Assembly (NCBI RefSeq): GCF_003473485.1
Contig: NC_053043.1
Span: forward strand, 134,001 to 198,000
Length of the DNA: 64,000 nucleotides
Reading direction: 5' to 3'
Origin: Medicago truncatula
Lineage: Eukaryota; Streptophyta; Magnoliopsida; Fabales; Fabaceae
A program made the position numbers and the translations under genes. Of this stretch, positions 1 through 12,386 are shown piece by piece (position 1 is the stretch's first letter; every line of letters starts with the position of its first letter). The notes under the pieces were generated by a model, which saw nothing but the letters and a program-made list of their open reading frames with translations, was not told the origin of the DNA and made no database searches.

Positions 1-120
1 TGTTGTCACAACACAATTAAGCCACACCAGTATTATTTCAGAAAAGAATCGTAGGGGCCACAACACAATTTGAATCAAAAACCAAATGATATAGACGCTA
101 ATAAGTTATTGATTAACTAC

Positions 121-1164
121 CTTTATGGCCCAGGAAAATGACCGGACAGTTTCATCTCGCAGTAGCACACAGCCAAAGAAGCAGGGCATTCCATAATTAT
201 TTATCCCAACCCATAACCCCAGCGGCATGTCAAATGCAGTGAGACGATGTGTTGTATCAAACACCACAGCATCACCGAAGATATCATACAATTGGATGGA
301 TGAGGCATAGGACCAGGCAATATTTTCTAAACGGTTGTTTGCATCAAGTGTGTACTCAAATTTAAAATTAGGATCTTTGTCCTTAATATTTCTGCACATT
401 CTTAACAAATCTAGGGTTTCTTCTTCTGGATCTAATTTTCTAAATGACTGGAGTAAATTCCTTACGTCCTTTTCAGTAAAAGGCAAATATCCAGGTTCGA
501 CGCACTTCTCAAGCTCCATAAGTCTCATCATTTGATGAACAGAAATCCCTGTTTTGGCAAACATAAGGATTCGATTTTTGTCAGCATCTGATATAGTTCT
601 GTATGCAGGAAGGAATCGAACTTGGTTTGGTTCCAAAAGTTCATGATTATGGTGGTTGGCAAAACCAGTGACGCGCCATTCTGGAGGCCCAAATTCAGTG
701 GTTTTGCTTATGCGCATATAAGCCTGACAACCACATCTGGAAGATTTTCTATTTCGTTGAGGTTTAGTTTGGGTTGATGATTTGGCAGGAGTGTTGCCAG
801 CACGGTGACAAACAAAGTAGCGTCTAGTAAGTCCTTTGCCAACACCGTCTTTTCCTTCAGTACGATGACGTCTAATAGAGAAGCCGCAGGTCTTGGCAAA
901 ATGAGTATAGAAGTCATAAGCAGCATCGTGCGTGGGAAACATTTGACCGATGTATGGAATGTGATGATGAGTTGTTGTTGTTGGGTCCACCAAATGGAGT
1001 GTGGTTTGATGAGAAGGGGAGTCTTCTGTGCTGCTTGTATCGCATCCTCCTCCTCCTCCTCCTCCTCCCAAATGTTGGTCAGAAGGATCATCGTCAACAT
1101 CAACATCAACGTCATCGTCATCATAAACTACCAACATGGATCCACCCGCCGCCTCTTCAGACAT
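121..1164 (-). CDS. FRS11-like: FAR1-related sequence protein (FRS11-like), first coding exon, partial
   Basis: Start ATG at 1164 (minus). 348 codons are open down to AAG at 121-123, followed by a GT donor (GTAGTT), so the rest of the gene lies left of the window. The N-terminus is Asp- and Gly-rich. About residues 70-175 form the FAR1 DNA-binding zinc finger (WRKY-GCM1 type), with an RRHRTEGKDGVGKGLTRRYF stretch, Cys residues in FVCHRAG and RCGC, and the HNH histidines. From about residue 255 the MULE-transposase-derived domain begins (DAVVFDTTHRL, then WVGINNYGMPCFFG). FRS proteins are domesticated Mutator transposases acting as nuclear transcription regulators, with FHY3 and FAR1 in phytochrome A signalling. 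The resemblance to Arabidopsis FRS11 is strong from memory; the exact orthologue is inference. Confidence 0.9.
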
Positions 1165-1838
1165 TATCTTACTCTACACTTTTACAACACAAAACAAGTA
1201 TTATGAATTGAATCAATCTATCAAAACAAGTATAATTCTACTACATACGGTGCTAGTAGAATTTAATTAACAAATTAATTAATCAATCAATCAAAGTAAA
1301 TTCACGAGTGTAGTGTGGTAATTAAGCAGCAATAATGAATGAATTGGAAAAAGAAAAAGAAAAAGAAGAAGAAGAAGAAAGCGTACCGAAAATGTATGTA
1401 TGTAGAGAGGAAAGTGACTGGAAACCCTAACAATCAATTCGCTTCACATTCATTTGAAATTGAAATTGGAACTTTTACTCTTCCATGCTTCCTCTCTCTA
1501 AAGTCTAAAACGCACCGTTTTCTTTTCTTTTTTTCCAACCTCTTCCTCTTTTGCCAAAAACGTTTTGGAAGGGCATTTTGATTTATTAGATTAGTTTTCA
1601 TTTATCTATACTTTTCTTATGATTAATACTTTATTTAATTAAATAATCCCAAATTGTTTTTTTAATCGATACAAAATTTTGGTAATCAGAAATCCAAAAT
1701 CAAAGAATTTTCTAGTGTTTTTTTTTTTTAAGGGGAGAATCTGTAAAAAAAAATTAAAAATAATGATAAGGTAAATTTCACACAAATAACCAATTGATTG
1801 AAACCTTATTAATCTATTTTTTTTATACCATAATCCTA
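1165..1838. promoter_or_regulatory. Upstream region of the FRS11-like gene
   Basis: No supported coding sequence. It is a purine-rich GAA-type stretch near 1345-1385 followed by AT-rich DNA, and presumably holds the 5' UTR and promoter of the minus-strand FRS gene. No individual motif is called. Confidence 0.35.
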
Positions 1839-1847
1839 TAATTTAAT

Positions 1848-2598
1848 GGTGGATTCTAGGGTGAGGGTTCAACTAAGTCCCTCATCAGTGGACCACAAAA
1901 AAAAAATACCATTTGATTAAATCAATGGTCCAAATTATTTGAAAATAAAAATAAGAACATTTAGTTCTTTCCACACACAATCCTACCTCTATCTCTTTCT
2001 CATTTGGATCCTTCTTAGTTCACCACAAATATGCAGAAAAGTTTACTAGAACTTGTTGTGATGATAATCAACCTCAATAAAAATTGGCAACACCATGGTG
2101 AAATTTATGGTTGTTTATATGTTTTTTTTACTGGGTTTAATGGCAAAGGTAGAATAGAGGTTTAAATTTCACCAACCACTTAATTAAATTTCCATTTCTA
2201 TAACTACTATGAACAGAGAAGTTGCAATCTATTTGATTGAATGAACGTTAAAGGACTTTCGACTTGGATTGGTTTGGTACCACCATCCAAAATTCGATTA
2301 TAATCATGTGTTATTGTTTGTTAAATGATGGAAATTGATTTGCTGAAACATAAGGGTTACTTATTTTGTCAACCCGAAAACAAAACCACACACTAGTTCT
2401 GCATCTACTCAAGTTGGAGATGATATGCGTGGAAAAATAGTTGGAGAGGATAGAGATATGGACATAATTGTGTGTGGAAAAAGATGGATGTTCTCATATT
2501 TATTTTCAAATAATGTGGACCATTGATTCAATCAAATGGTGTTTTATTTGTGCTTCACCGGTGAAGGACTTAATTGAACCCTCACCCTAGAATCCACC
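1848..2598. mobile_element. Mutator-type TIR element (MITE), 751 bp, 9-bp TSD
   Basis: The ends are perfect inverted repeats starting GGTGGATTCTAGGGTGAGGG (1848) and ending with its complement (2598). Similarity of the two arms extends inward for well over 100 bp. The element is flanked by the exact 9-bp direct repeat TAATTTAAT at 1839-1847 and 2599-2607. A 9-bp target duplication is the hallmark of Mutator-like transposons. No transposase ORF is seen, so it is non-autonomous. Confidence 0.88.
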
Positions 2599-2607
2599 TA
2601 ATTTAAT

Positions 2608-3485
2608 ATTATTGTTTTTATTTATGTATATTCTTCTTTCGACCGTGTCGTTCGTATATAATGATGAGTTAGGATTCGTTGACCTCATAATTGTTTGTTA
2701 ATTTTATTCATATGGTCTTTTCTCCTTTGATCCCCACCCATTTTCCGCTGATCTTCTTTAACCTAACCAAGAACTAAAGTATTCTCCTTCTCACTATTCA
2801 CAATCAACAAACACAACATAATTCTTGAATTTATTTCCCTCTCTAAGAATTGGCAGCAATCCAATTTAAATGTTTTCACCTTTACGATTCATAATAAAAA
2901 TTGATTTTATCCAATTCATATTTCACGAAACTACGTGGATATTTTCATTGACTATTCAATCATGATTAAACACCTAAAATTCCATCAATAGAAGCAAACT
3001 CATCCAAAATACTCATATATTCACCACCGTCCTATTCAATTGGGATCCTTATCACAAATTTTGCAAAAATTATCTTAATATATTGGGATTCACAGAATAA
3101 ATTTATACCAAGAGGGAAAGAGATGCAAACATATCAACGGTGTTTACGTGTGGCAGAGCATAACAAATTTTCCCGAAGAAAATGAGGAGTATCACAAGCT
3201 GCCATGGTTTTCAATTTGACTTAAGATTAAAATAAGTTGTTTTTATAGTATAAAATATTGTTTCTCTAAAGACAACTTTTTTTGGTCAAATCTTATAGAC
3301 AAATTTATTTAAGGTATAATAGAAAGTGAAAAAAACACTTAGTAAAAGCTATCCCTTTTATTTATATTAGTGAAAAGACAGCACTCACGTGTCGATCTTT
3401 CCGTTTTTTTATTACATTAAGTTTGTAGATATCAACGATATTTTATATAAATTTTGTTAGTAAATTCCAAACGATATTTTATATA
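2608..3485. other. Intergenic, no feature recognised
   Basis: AT-rich DNA without long ORFs, RNA genes or clear repeats on either strand. Confidence 0.4.
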
Positions 3486-3494
3486 AAAATTATA

Positions 3495-3747
3495 GGATTA
3501 ATTAAGTTTTTAGTCCTATAAATATTCACAGTTTTGTTTTTAGTCCTTACAAAATAAAATCATACTTTTTAGTCCCTATAAATTTTTTCATCGGCACTTT
3601 TAGTCCCTGTAAAAAAATTTCATCAACAGTTTTAGTCCCTAAAATGCTTAAGGAAAATGTCACAAGGACTAAAAAGTGTGATCTTATTTTGTAGGGACTA
3701 AAAACAAAACTATGAATATTTATAGGGACTAAAAACTTAATTAACCC
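3495..3747. mobile_element. Palindromic MITE, 253 bp, 9-bp TSD (TTTTTAGTCC family)
   Basis: The left end GGATTAATTAAGTTTTTAGTCC and the right end are inverted repeats with one mismatch in the first 12 bases; the internal sequence is full of inverted TTTTTAGTCC units. The exact 9-bp direct repeat AAAATTATA flanks it at 3486-3494 and 3748-3756. No coding capacity. The 9-bp duplication fits a Mutator-type origin. Confidence 0.82.
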
Positions 3748-3794
3748 AAAATTATATAAAAATAAAATAAAAATTGAAAAGGCTAAAATAAAAT

Positions 3795-4480
3795 TTATAT
3801 TACCCAATCAAAGTGTTCTCCCTAGTACAAGGTGTACCAGAAAAGAAACAGAGTCATAAACATATGTGCAGAGAAAAACAGAAAAACAGAAAAACCGAAA
3901 CACAAGGAAAACAAAGAAAACAACTTTAACCAATGTCCAACATAGTGAACGGACTAAGCCACCAAGCATGGAAATTGAAGGAGAGATTTGCACGTCAACC
4001 ACACAAAAGAAATTGACTTAATCTTATCAACTAACTGATGTGTCGAACAAACTTTGCCATTGAATATCATGTTGTCTCTTTCTTTCCATATTTCCCACAC
4101 CGTAGCATACCAAATCAAGTGCATAATGGAATGCCTCACCTTAGAACAGATACCACCAACATAATCAATTGATTGAGATAATTTGCGGGTACACTAGGGA
4201 GGCCTGAGCAGACACCTAACCAACAGTGAATAAAATGTCAGACTTCCCAAAAAAAAATCATAGTGTAAAAATAAATGGGGGGAAGTTTCCACCAAACCAC
4301 AGCCACCAACACACAAACGAGCATCAGAAACTATAACTCCACGACGAAACAAGTTGTCCTTAGTTGGCAACCTGTCACGGAACAAACGCCAAGCTAAGAG
4401 AACAACCTTAAGAGGAACATCCTTATGCCAAAGAAACTTCGAGGAAACCGTAGTGACTGGATGATGCTGATGAACAAGGA
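3795..4480 (-). pseudogene. LINE reverse transcriptase 3' fragment (zf-RVT), decayed
   Basis: Minus-strand frames give pieces of the zinc-binding region at the C-terminus of plant L1-type reverse transcriptases. One has FRDRLPTKDNLFRRGV, then a GGCGLVETSPHLFLHYDFF-like Cys/His motif (4194-4385). Another has a WYATVWEIWKERDNMIFNGK motif (3954-4139). Frames are broken by shifts and stops, with no catalytic RT domain or ORF1. It is a dead 3' end; the 5' limit is uncertain. Confidence 0.75.
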
Positions 4481-5480
4481 CTAATAAGCACTCCGAATAG
4501 TGAAATCCTTACTCGATTCATGAGTATATATATTTGTGACTTTCAAATGTATTAAACTCAACAAACCATATTTATCATTTTCAATAACAACAATAATATA
4601 ACAAAATTTCTTATCTTTTTAATAACACTAAGAATATAACATTATTATAGAAAAAATTTGTTTAAAAGCATAATTGGATAAAAAAAAAAACCAAAAATCT
4701 CTCCATTTTCGTTTTACATGGTATAGATATAATAATCAAATTTTAAATTTAAATTAATTTAGATTATTTTTTGGACAAAAAAATTAATTAGATTTGTTTC
4801 GTTAAGGATTGATAATTATTTTTTGAGAGGTTCGTTATGATTGACTTAAAGAATTAAGAGTATATTAGAATTTATTTAAAATTATCAAACACTAATTAAA
4901 ATAAAAAATTGATTTAAAATTTAAATTAACATAACAAAAAAAGAAATTAGTGGTCCTTAAAAAAAATAGTGGAGAAGTATTGAATGTTTGTTTGGTTTGT
5001 AAAACAGGAGATAACACTATGAGACAAAACAACACAACACAACACAAGGCAGAATAGCATAAGATAAATTTTTTATTATATTGAATAATTTTATGTATTA
5101 TATAATTTTTGTAGGATGAAATGATATTTTGGTATTTTAGATAATTTGTACGTAAGATAAAAATATTAATTGTGTTGTGGTTTGGTGAGGGACAAAAATT
5201 TAAGTTTTGTTCTGTCCCTAACCTCTAGTTTGTGTCATGTTTTTGAAGCAGTATTACAAATTATCAAATTCTGAAGTGCTGAACTTCTTATGTCATCTCC
5301 TTATTTTTTATCAAATCAAAGGCACCCAAATTCTTTACAAGTTAAACCGTTTATTATATGTTTTTGGCATGTTGCGGTTACACGAGTACGATGATGTTCC
5401 TCTGGAGCATTGACTATCACGATCTTTGTTTGTTTAAAGTGTTAATAATTTGAAATAAATACAAAAAAATAAAAATAAGA
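4481..5480. other. Intergenic and 5' flank of the DUF707 gene
   Basis: AT-rich with short homopolymer runs. A pyrimidine-rich TTCTTCTTC tract lies at 5595-5620, in the probable 5' leader of the next gene. Nothing else is supported. Confidence 0.35.
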
Positions 5481-5662
5481 ATGATTGTTATTCTTTCTCC
5501 AATATACTCCTACCTTTCTTCGCTCGGTCGGTCTGTAACTTTCTTCAATCAACTTTCTCTTCCTTATTCTTATTCTTTTGTTCTTTTCCCTTTCCAATCA
5601 TTCTTCTTCTTCTTCTTCTATCAACCTTGTCTTGTCTTCTTCCCTCAGGAGATACAATACAA

Positions 5663-6088
5663 ATGAAGCTTTTTAGTTCTGTAACGGTAAGTTCTTCTCA
5701 GATCATCATTTTTATGAACTATATATTATTTGGTTGACTAGACTAGACTGGACCAAACCATTCTATTGCATGTCTTGTCTTGCTCCTTAATTATATTCTA
5801 CTATGAATGAATCACAATTTTTGCTTGCTGCTGTTTTTTCAATTAATTATTAATTTTGGGGCAATTTGATTCATTTATCAACTAATTCATTTGTTGTCAT
5901 GTCAGGGTGTTGTCTTTCCGGATCCAAAAAATAGGCTGTTCCTTTGGACACTCCTCATTCTTCTTTCCTTGATTTGCGGCGCTTATTTCCTTGGCAATGC
6001 ATTCTCTGCAAAGGAGTACAAACAAGTATGTTACGTACTAACATAACACACTTTCTTTATCATAGTCATAATCACAACATTCATTCAC

Positions 6089-6123
<35 letters not shown>

Positions 6124-9100
6124 AGAGACTGGCACGATGGGGACTAATTTATTCAATGCCCGATACAACAACATCCAATTCCAATGCATGCAAGGTTTGT
6201 TATTTTTTGGGGTAGGATATCCATTTTATTTCTAATTACCTGCCATTACCTCTAATTCTCTTCCTCTTCTTATTTCCCTAGAAACAATGCCGCCCTTCTG
6301 GAACTCAGGCATTGCCTCAAGGAATTGTTGCTAGGACCTCTAACTTGGAAACACGGCCCTTATGGGACGACTCTGCTGTAAATAATGTATGCTAAATTCT
6401 AACCAACTTCACTTCATGCTCTAATACTGTTAGCGTTATCTTACATAATATGTTACTTTCAACAGCTTTTTGTCTATAGATTAGGGACTACTATATTTGT
6501 GCAATGTGCATTAATTTCCTCTTTTTTCAATTGATGACATCTACCTGGTTCAGAGAATTTCGAACCACCCATTGAATTTGTTGGCTATCTCAGTAGGAGT
6601 TAAGCAAAAAGAAGTTGTTGATAAAATCGTCAAAAAGGTGACGGTTGCTTCACTTATATAATTTGACTTTGATCTACAGTTTAAACTCATATCTGCTGAC
6701 TTGTACCGCTGGTGGCAGTTCCCGTCAAGTGATTTTGTTGTGATGCTTTTTCATTATGATGGCTTTGTGGATGGATGGAAGAATTTAGCTTGGAGTAATC
6801 GTGCCATACATGTGTCTGCTATAAATCAAACGAAATGGTATAATAAGCTCATATGTTAATTTGTTTTCCCTCTGCGGTCATCTACTCCTATATCTGTAAA
6901 TATTAAACAAATAAATTCTCTCTATCATGACATAGGTGGTTTGCAAAACGATTTTTGCATCCAGACATAGTTGCTGACTACAATTATATATTTCTCTGGG
7001 ATGAGGACCTTCTTGTCGATAATTTTGACCCGAAAAGGTAAGGCACTTGTGCATGTCTTGTTAAATTTAGAATTTTCATTTTTGTAGATATACCTTTGCA
7101 ACACTCAATTGTTACTTTTTTATGTGAATTGTGTACATATAACATGAACTAATGCGGATCTTTTTGGTTAAAGAATTCCATGTTTTTTCACCAACACCAT
7201 TGATGGATAAATTGAATTTCTTTGTTAAGCTCACTGGCTTACAGTTGGTTGCAGACCTTGCACATAACATAACTATAAACCCTGTGGGATGTCTTTTTCT
7301 AATTGGTAACATTTTGGCCGACATTGTAATTTTCACTTGCAAAACCAGGTGTGGCAAGGAGAGTCGGATCATAATACTAAATTAAAGTTTTTAGTTGAAT
7401 ATATTTGATATGTTGTTACTAATTCTTTGTTTCAGATTGTTGGAATGGAGATTGAGATTTTTCTGTTTTATTAATTATTTTTTGCTGCTTATTTCTGTAA
7501 AAATTAGATTGTTGCTTGTTTTTAAGTAAGTGTCATAATTAGGTAGCTGCTTATTTATTAAGTAAAGTAGTCACTAAGTAATGATGGCTAGTGTTTAGAG
7601 TAGATTTATTGCAGATTTGATTTTCAGTCTTACAGGCAGACTTATGGCTTGCCTCTATATATTTGTAGTGTATGCTTCAGTTTGATGTATTAAAGTTTGT
7701 TTGTATTTTTACTTTGTTCTCGAAAATTTTATTGTCTTTTCTATTTTTCTGGTTTTTCTTCTTTCTTCTCCACCATTTTCACCTTTAGGTCCTTTTTTCT
7801 ACACAGATGATGATTATTTTATGCCCCATGTTTTGATTTGTTGATTTTCTGGTTAGGTATTTATCTATTGTTAAAGAAGAAGGGCTAGAGATATCACAGC
7901 CTGCACTGGATCCTGGTAAATCAGAAATACATCATCCATTGACAGTTCATAAAGCAGGATCAAAAGTACACAGGTTAACCTCGTTTCCTCCCACCTCTAG
8001 CTGTTTAGCAACAGCGCTCATTTGGTAGATCTACATCCTTGTTATGACCCAACCAATGCAGTACTCTATTAATGAACTAGATTATTAGATTGTTCCTTGT
8101 TAGTTTTCAAGTTATATTTTAGAATATATGTACACACTCTAACGGACATAAGAAGCATCTGTGTAAAATGTGCAAGTGTTGAAGAACATGTTGCACAAAA
8201 TCTTACTCTAACTATTTATTTTGTCAAACTTTTCATGTTTATTTAAGTGTACTTCTGCAACGAGCTTTTCTATCATTCATTCAAATAATTTACAGCTCCC
8301 TTAAATAATCTATCTCTCGACTCCTGGGAATGTATATTCATGCATTCATGTTGCATTGAATTTTTTGAGTAGTTACTTTTTTTTTGTGCAAACAGTGCTA
8401 AAATTTCTTGTTTGTATTATGCTGTCTCTGTACAGAAGGTATTATAAGTTTAAAGGTAGCGGAAGGTGTGATGACAATAGCACCGCTCCTCCTTGCTTAG
8501 GGTAAACAGTTGTACTATCTTGTGTGATTTTCTTTTAACTCCATTATATCATTTGTGATGTTAAATTGAATAGTTAATTTAATACGTAAGGAACTTTTAT
8601 ACAGATGGGTGGAAATGATGGCACCAGTGTTTTCTAAAAAATCTTGGCAATGTGTATGGCATATGATCCAGGTATGGATAAGAAAAGCAAAGTCAACTTA
8701 GTACTAAACCAGTGAAAATTAAGATAAATTATTTCTGTTTGAGAACGTTATATGACATGGAATGACAGTTTATGTATGTGTGTGTCTCTCATACTAGAAA
8801 TTTTTGGACATTTTTTGGTTATTCAAGTAAGGTTGTTAACAATTAACATTATGTACATTGGAAGAAACCATTGTTTGTTACTAAATATAAAGCTCATTTT
8901 GGGGAAAAATGTGTCCTTAGTCATATAGTCCCATCTCAAATTACAAAAGATCCAAAAAAATATTTTTTTCAAAATATATTTTTTTTCTTCTTACAAGTGA
9001 AAACAAAAGGCTTGTCCAATATTTCGATTCTGCATGGCTTCTTTACTCATGTTGGTCTACTCATCTTTTTATCTACAGAATGACTTAATCCATGCCTGGG

Positions 9101-9814
9101 GACTGGACAGACAACTTGGTTATTGTGCACAGGTAACTTGCTTGTGTTATAACACCATGTTTGTGGCATATCTAAATCCTTCCAGTATGGTTGTTCATCT
9201 CTCAGCAATATTTCAGGGTGATCGAATGAAAAATGTAGGTGTGGTGGATTCTGAGTACATAGTTCATCTTGGCCTGCCCACTCTCGGGGGATCTAATGGA
9301 AATGAGGCAAGTGATTTCATTTTCTATGTCAAACGACAGTATATACCTTGTCTCTAAAAACACCATACACGGTACATAAAATGGAAGATATTGAATTCAC
9401 ACACATTATGGGACTTCACCTTGTTGGAGATTTATCATCCTAATGGTAGTAATCACTTTTTTAGTTAAATTTGGCAACATATCTGTGTGCTTATGCAGAT
9501 AAATTTACTTGTGTTTTAAGTGGCAGTCTAAACTATTAACAAAGCGTTCGTATATTGGTTTGCAGGGGTCGTCAAATTCCCATAGAGATGATAGTGATAG
9601 ACCTAAAGTAAGTATGCTTATAATGTATAATGTATATTTAAACACTTGTCGTAGCCCTTTAATAAACAAAGAATCTACTACATGGTTGCAGGTGAGGATG
9701 CAGTCGTATATTGAAATGCAGGTTTTTGGGAAAAGATGGAAAGATGCAGCAAAAAAGGACCAATGTTGGATTGATCCATATGAACAACAACAGGCAAATC
9801 AGACTAGTCATTAG
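5663..9814 (+). CDS. DUF707 family membrane-anchored protein, 14 exons, 393 aa
   Basis: Exons: 5663-5686, 5906-6025, 6126-6194, 6282-6386, 6554-6637, 6719-6837, 6936-7037, 7857-7973, 8436-8501, 8605-8671, 9079-9132, 9217-9306, 9566-9607, 9692-9814. All phases join to 394 codons including TAG. Residues about 19-37 form a membrane anchor (WTLLILLSLICGAYFLG) after a short cytosolic tail, a type II layout. The body has DUF707 signatures: FVVMLFHYDGFVDGW, DYNYIFLWDEDL, GWVEMMAPVFS, DLIHAWGLD and CWIDPY. The FLWDEDL acidic cluster suggests a glycosyltransferase-like fold, but the biochemical role is unknown; some databases call relatives lysine-ketoglutarate reductase trans-splicing related. Intron 12 starts with GC instead of GT. 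The 8-codon first exon is the least certain part. Confidence 0.9.
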
Positions 9815-10410
9815 TCTGTTTTGTGAGGTTTTATCATATCAAAATCCAAGTTCATTTCATGGTCAACATTTCTAACTGACCGAAGTCGCACACACCATAT
9901 CATATTTTGATGAATGAAAGCCGTGATTGGTTTCCAGTCGATTTTTTTATTTGATGTTTCAATGATTTTACAGGAACTATTATACTTCCCTTTTGTGATT
10001 TCAGTCATTCATTCCCTTAAATATTGGTGTACATAAAGGTGGTATAGATGTGTTAATAGGAGGAATGACAGAAAAAGTGTTTGATCATAGTTTTTTTCGC
10101 CCCTCTAAAGGTCAATGTAAATAGGTCACATGGCCGAAATATTATCAAATGTTATTATTCGGATTCAGATGATTTATATTTTCATCTAGTTAATTGTTGT
10201 TGGTGTTATTTCTCGTTACTTCCGGTTGAAACCATTCAGTGGAAATGTTTTGTTTGATGTGCGTTAAAATGGAGAATCCTGTAGTATCTTTTAAAGTAGG
10301 CATAGGAGGCAGTGAAATATAGCGTGTAGTAGTCTTCTAAAATAGAAAATGTTAAATTACATAAACCAGGCATCCTTTTCTTTTCTAACCAAATTAAGTA
10401 CACATCCTCC
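9815..10410. other. 3' flank of the DUF707 gene
   Basis: Presumed 3' UTR and intergenic DNA. AT-rich with no second gene; no clean polyadenylation signal can be singled out. Confidence 0.35.
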
Positions 10411-10412
10411 TC

Positions 10413-10433
10413 ATGTGTGTGTGTCTATGTGTG

Positions 10434-10506
<73 letters not shown>
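10413..10506. repeat. Compound microsatellite (TG)n-(TA)n
   Basis: TG repeats at 10413-10441, interrupted by CTA, followed by about 31 uninterrupted TA dinucleotides to 10506. Likely length-polymorphic. Confidence 0.95.
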
Positions 10507-10508
<2 letters not shown>

Positions 10509-10927
10509 TTTAATAATATTTTTGGCAAATTAACACTCAAAATACGGTGCACCAAATATTCAAAAAATAAGGATAAATTACATCTTCTTTTGAAGAAGTC
10601 AAACTAATCTATCTAAATTAACACTAAAGAGAATCAAAACTGCGACTTTGAGACGAGCACTCTATTGATGAATAAATTGCATGACACGTCAGACACGTGA
10701 CAGTCAAATGCCATGTCATGTTGTCTAACAGAGGAATTTGATGCAGTGGTAAATTGATTAACGTTATGCAATTTCGAGTAATTGAAATTTTGTTAATGTT
10801 ATAGGGTAATTGACGAAAGTTACAATTTCGGGGGTAATTGCCTATTTACTCTAATTTTTTTGTAAAATTTTAGTTGTCTCAAAAGTCATATAAATGGATG
10901 TTCAAATAACACAACTCTAATATTAGT
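10507..10927. other. Intergenic, no feature recognised
   Basis: AT-rich. A GACACGTCAGACACGTGACA stretch near 10684 contains two ACGTG/ACGTC cores, but it lies in no evident promoter. Confidence 0.3.
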
Positions 10928-11350
10928 GTGCCCAGACAGATTTTTCACCCAATGATGTCCAATTGTAAGCCTTTTTTAGCGGATATTATGAACTACATTA
11001 ACATCATCTACAATTTGTGTGAGAATGGGATGTTGTCTGATGCTGAGACTCTATGTCAAGAGCTGTTTTCCCATGTTTTTGGTCCCCGGATGTCCCCACC
11101 CACAGGATTTCAATAGATACATGCATATTTGAAAATGGATAGGATCGAGGATGCTTTAAAGATGTTGTGATCAAGGGTCTGTGTGCTGAAGGTTTGTTGC
11201 ACAAAAGCGGAGAGGTACTGTACGAGGTTATAATGCATGGTGTTGGGGACACTACTGCCTTGCGGGAATGTGTGACTGAGATTTGTAAGAATGACGGGAG
11301 GGGTGAGGAGATTGAGACTGCTATACATGAACCAAGTTGGATACAAACCT
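10928..11350 (+). pseudogene. Pentatricopeptide repeat (PPR) gene fragment, broken
   Basis: Consecutive plus-strand frames read as PPR helices. They are NYINIIYNLCENGMLSDAETL (from about 10990), then IHAYLKMDRIEDALKML (about 11117-11170) after a TAG stop, then MIKGLCAEGLLHKSGEVLYE (11167 on) in another frame. The order and spacing match a run of 35-residue PPR motifs, which bind organellar RNA in intact proteins. Stops, a frameshift and the lack of the rest of the array make this a non-functional fragment. Confidence 0.72.
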
Positions 11351-12386
11351 CGTCCAAGACCTGCATAAACGTGTTCATATGCACGTTAGTAAAAACTATA
11401 ACAATAGCATATTCTTATTTGGTTGTAACACGATCCCGTTCAAATTATATATTTGACAAGTTGCAAGAAACGGAAGGTTTTGTCTTAGGGGTCGTGATGG
11501 AACAGTTAACAAAAAGGGAGGGTGTCAATAGGTTTGCCGGTTTCAATCTTCCTATCCTTATTCTTAGAGTCCCACTGATGTTGATCTAGGTTATTGGGGG
11601 TGGTGTGTAATGTGGGTAACCGTTACACATTGCCTTGCTAGTCTTCCAACAATAGTCATGAATGGAATTCTCTTACCTGTTTTTTCAATCACGGAATGAA
11701 TTTTGGTGCTTCAATAATCCATAGGTAAAAATGTTAAAACAGAAGCAAGAAGTGGTTTGCTAAGACTTAATACTGCTCAAGTTTCACGCTTTCAATATAC
11801 AAGTACTAGAAAGTGTCCCTATGATCATTCAAAATACTAATTTAGCTATATTCTATTGCTTAGGACTCACAATAGTATAACCCTCATTAATTAATGACAA
11901 ATTTTCAGCAACAATACATATAAATTTTGCATATTACACATTAAAAGAGTTGCAAAACTCAACAAATTTATGAACAAAATCATGAATGTTTGGTAACAAA
12001 ATGTCACTCTTTCTGTTGTTTAGCCTTATAGGCTGAAGTTAATTTATCAGAGGGCATGTAACTGTGTACTGCCAGTATCGGAAACTGAAGATATAACCCC
12101 AAAAAATGCACAAGGAAGTAAGGAATTGAGACTTGGTGAAAAGATAAAATTTCTGTATTGATAGATTCCTTAATGGAAGGAACAAAATGCAGTTAGTTTC
12201 TGCAACAATATGATATTCTGTGGCAGAGAACCCAAATTCTCTAACAATACCTGTACAGACAGATCTACCAATGCGAAATGATTTCTTACTTACTGAAGTT
12301 GTGAAATCCTCTACCAAAATCTAGGGACTAAGACTAAAAGAATGAGTTAAACATCTGACCTCTTGTACATACATGAATAGAAAAAA
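11351..12386. other. Intergenic and 3' flank of the GT14 gene
   Basis: No convincing coding sequence. The part next to 12387 is presumably the 3' UTR of the minus-strand glycosyltransferase. The ORF at 12039-12317 has no recognised similarity. Confidence 0.35.

Noticed and set aside
805-1211. Plus-strand ORFs opposite the FRS exon
   Set aside because: They are antisense shadows of a strongly matching FAR1-family exon, with low-complexity serine and leucine runs from its acidic/Gly repeats.
7112-7385. Overlapping ORFs on both strands in intron 7 of the DUF707 gene
   Set aside because: No recognisable similarity; they lie in an intron between exons that join in phase.
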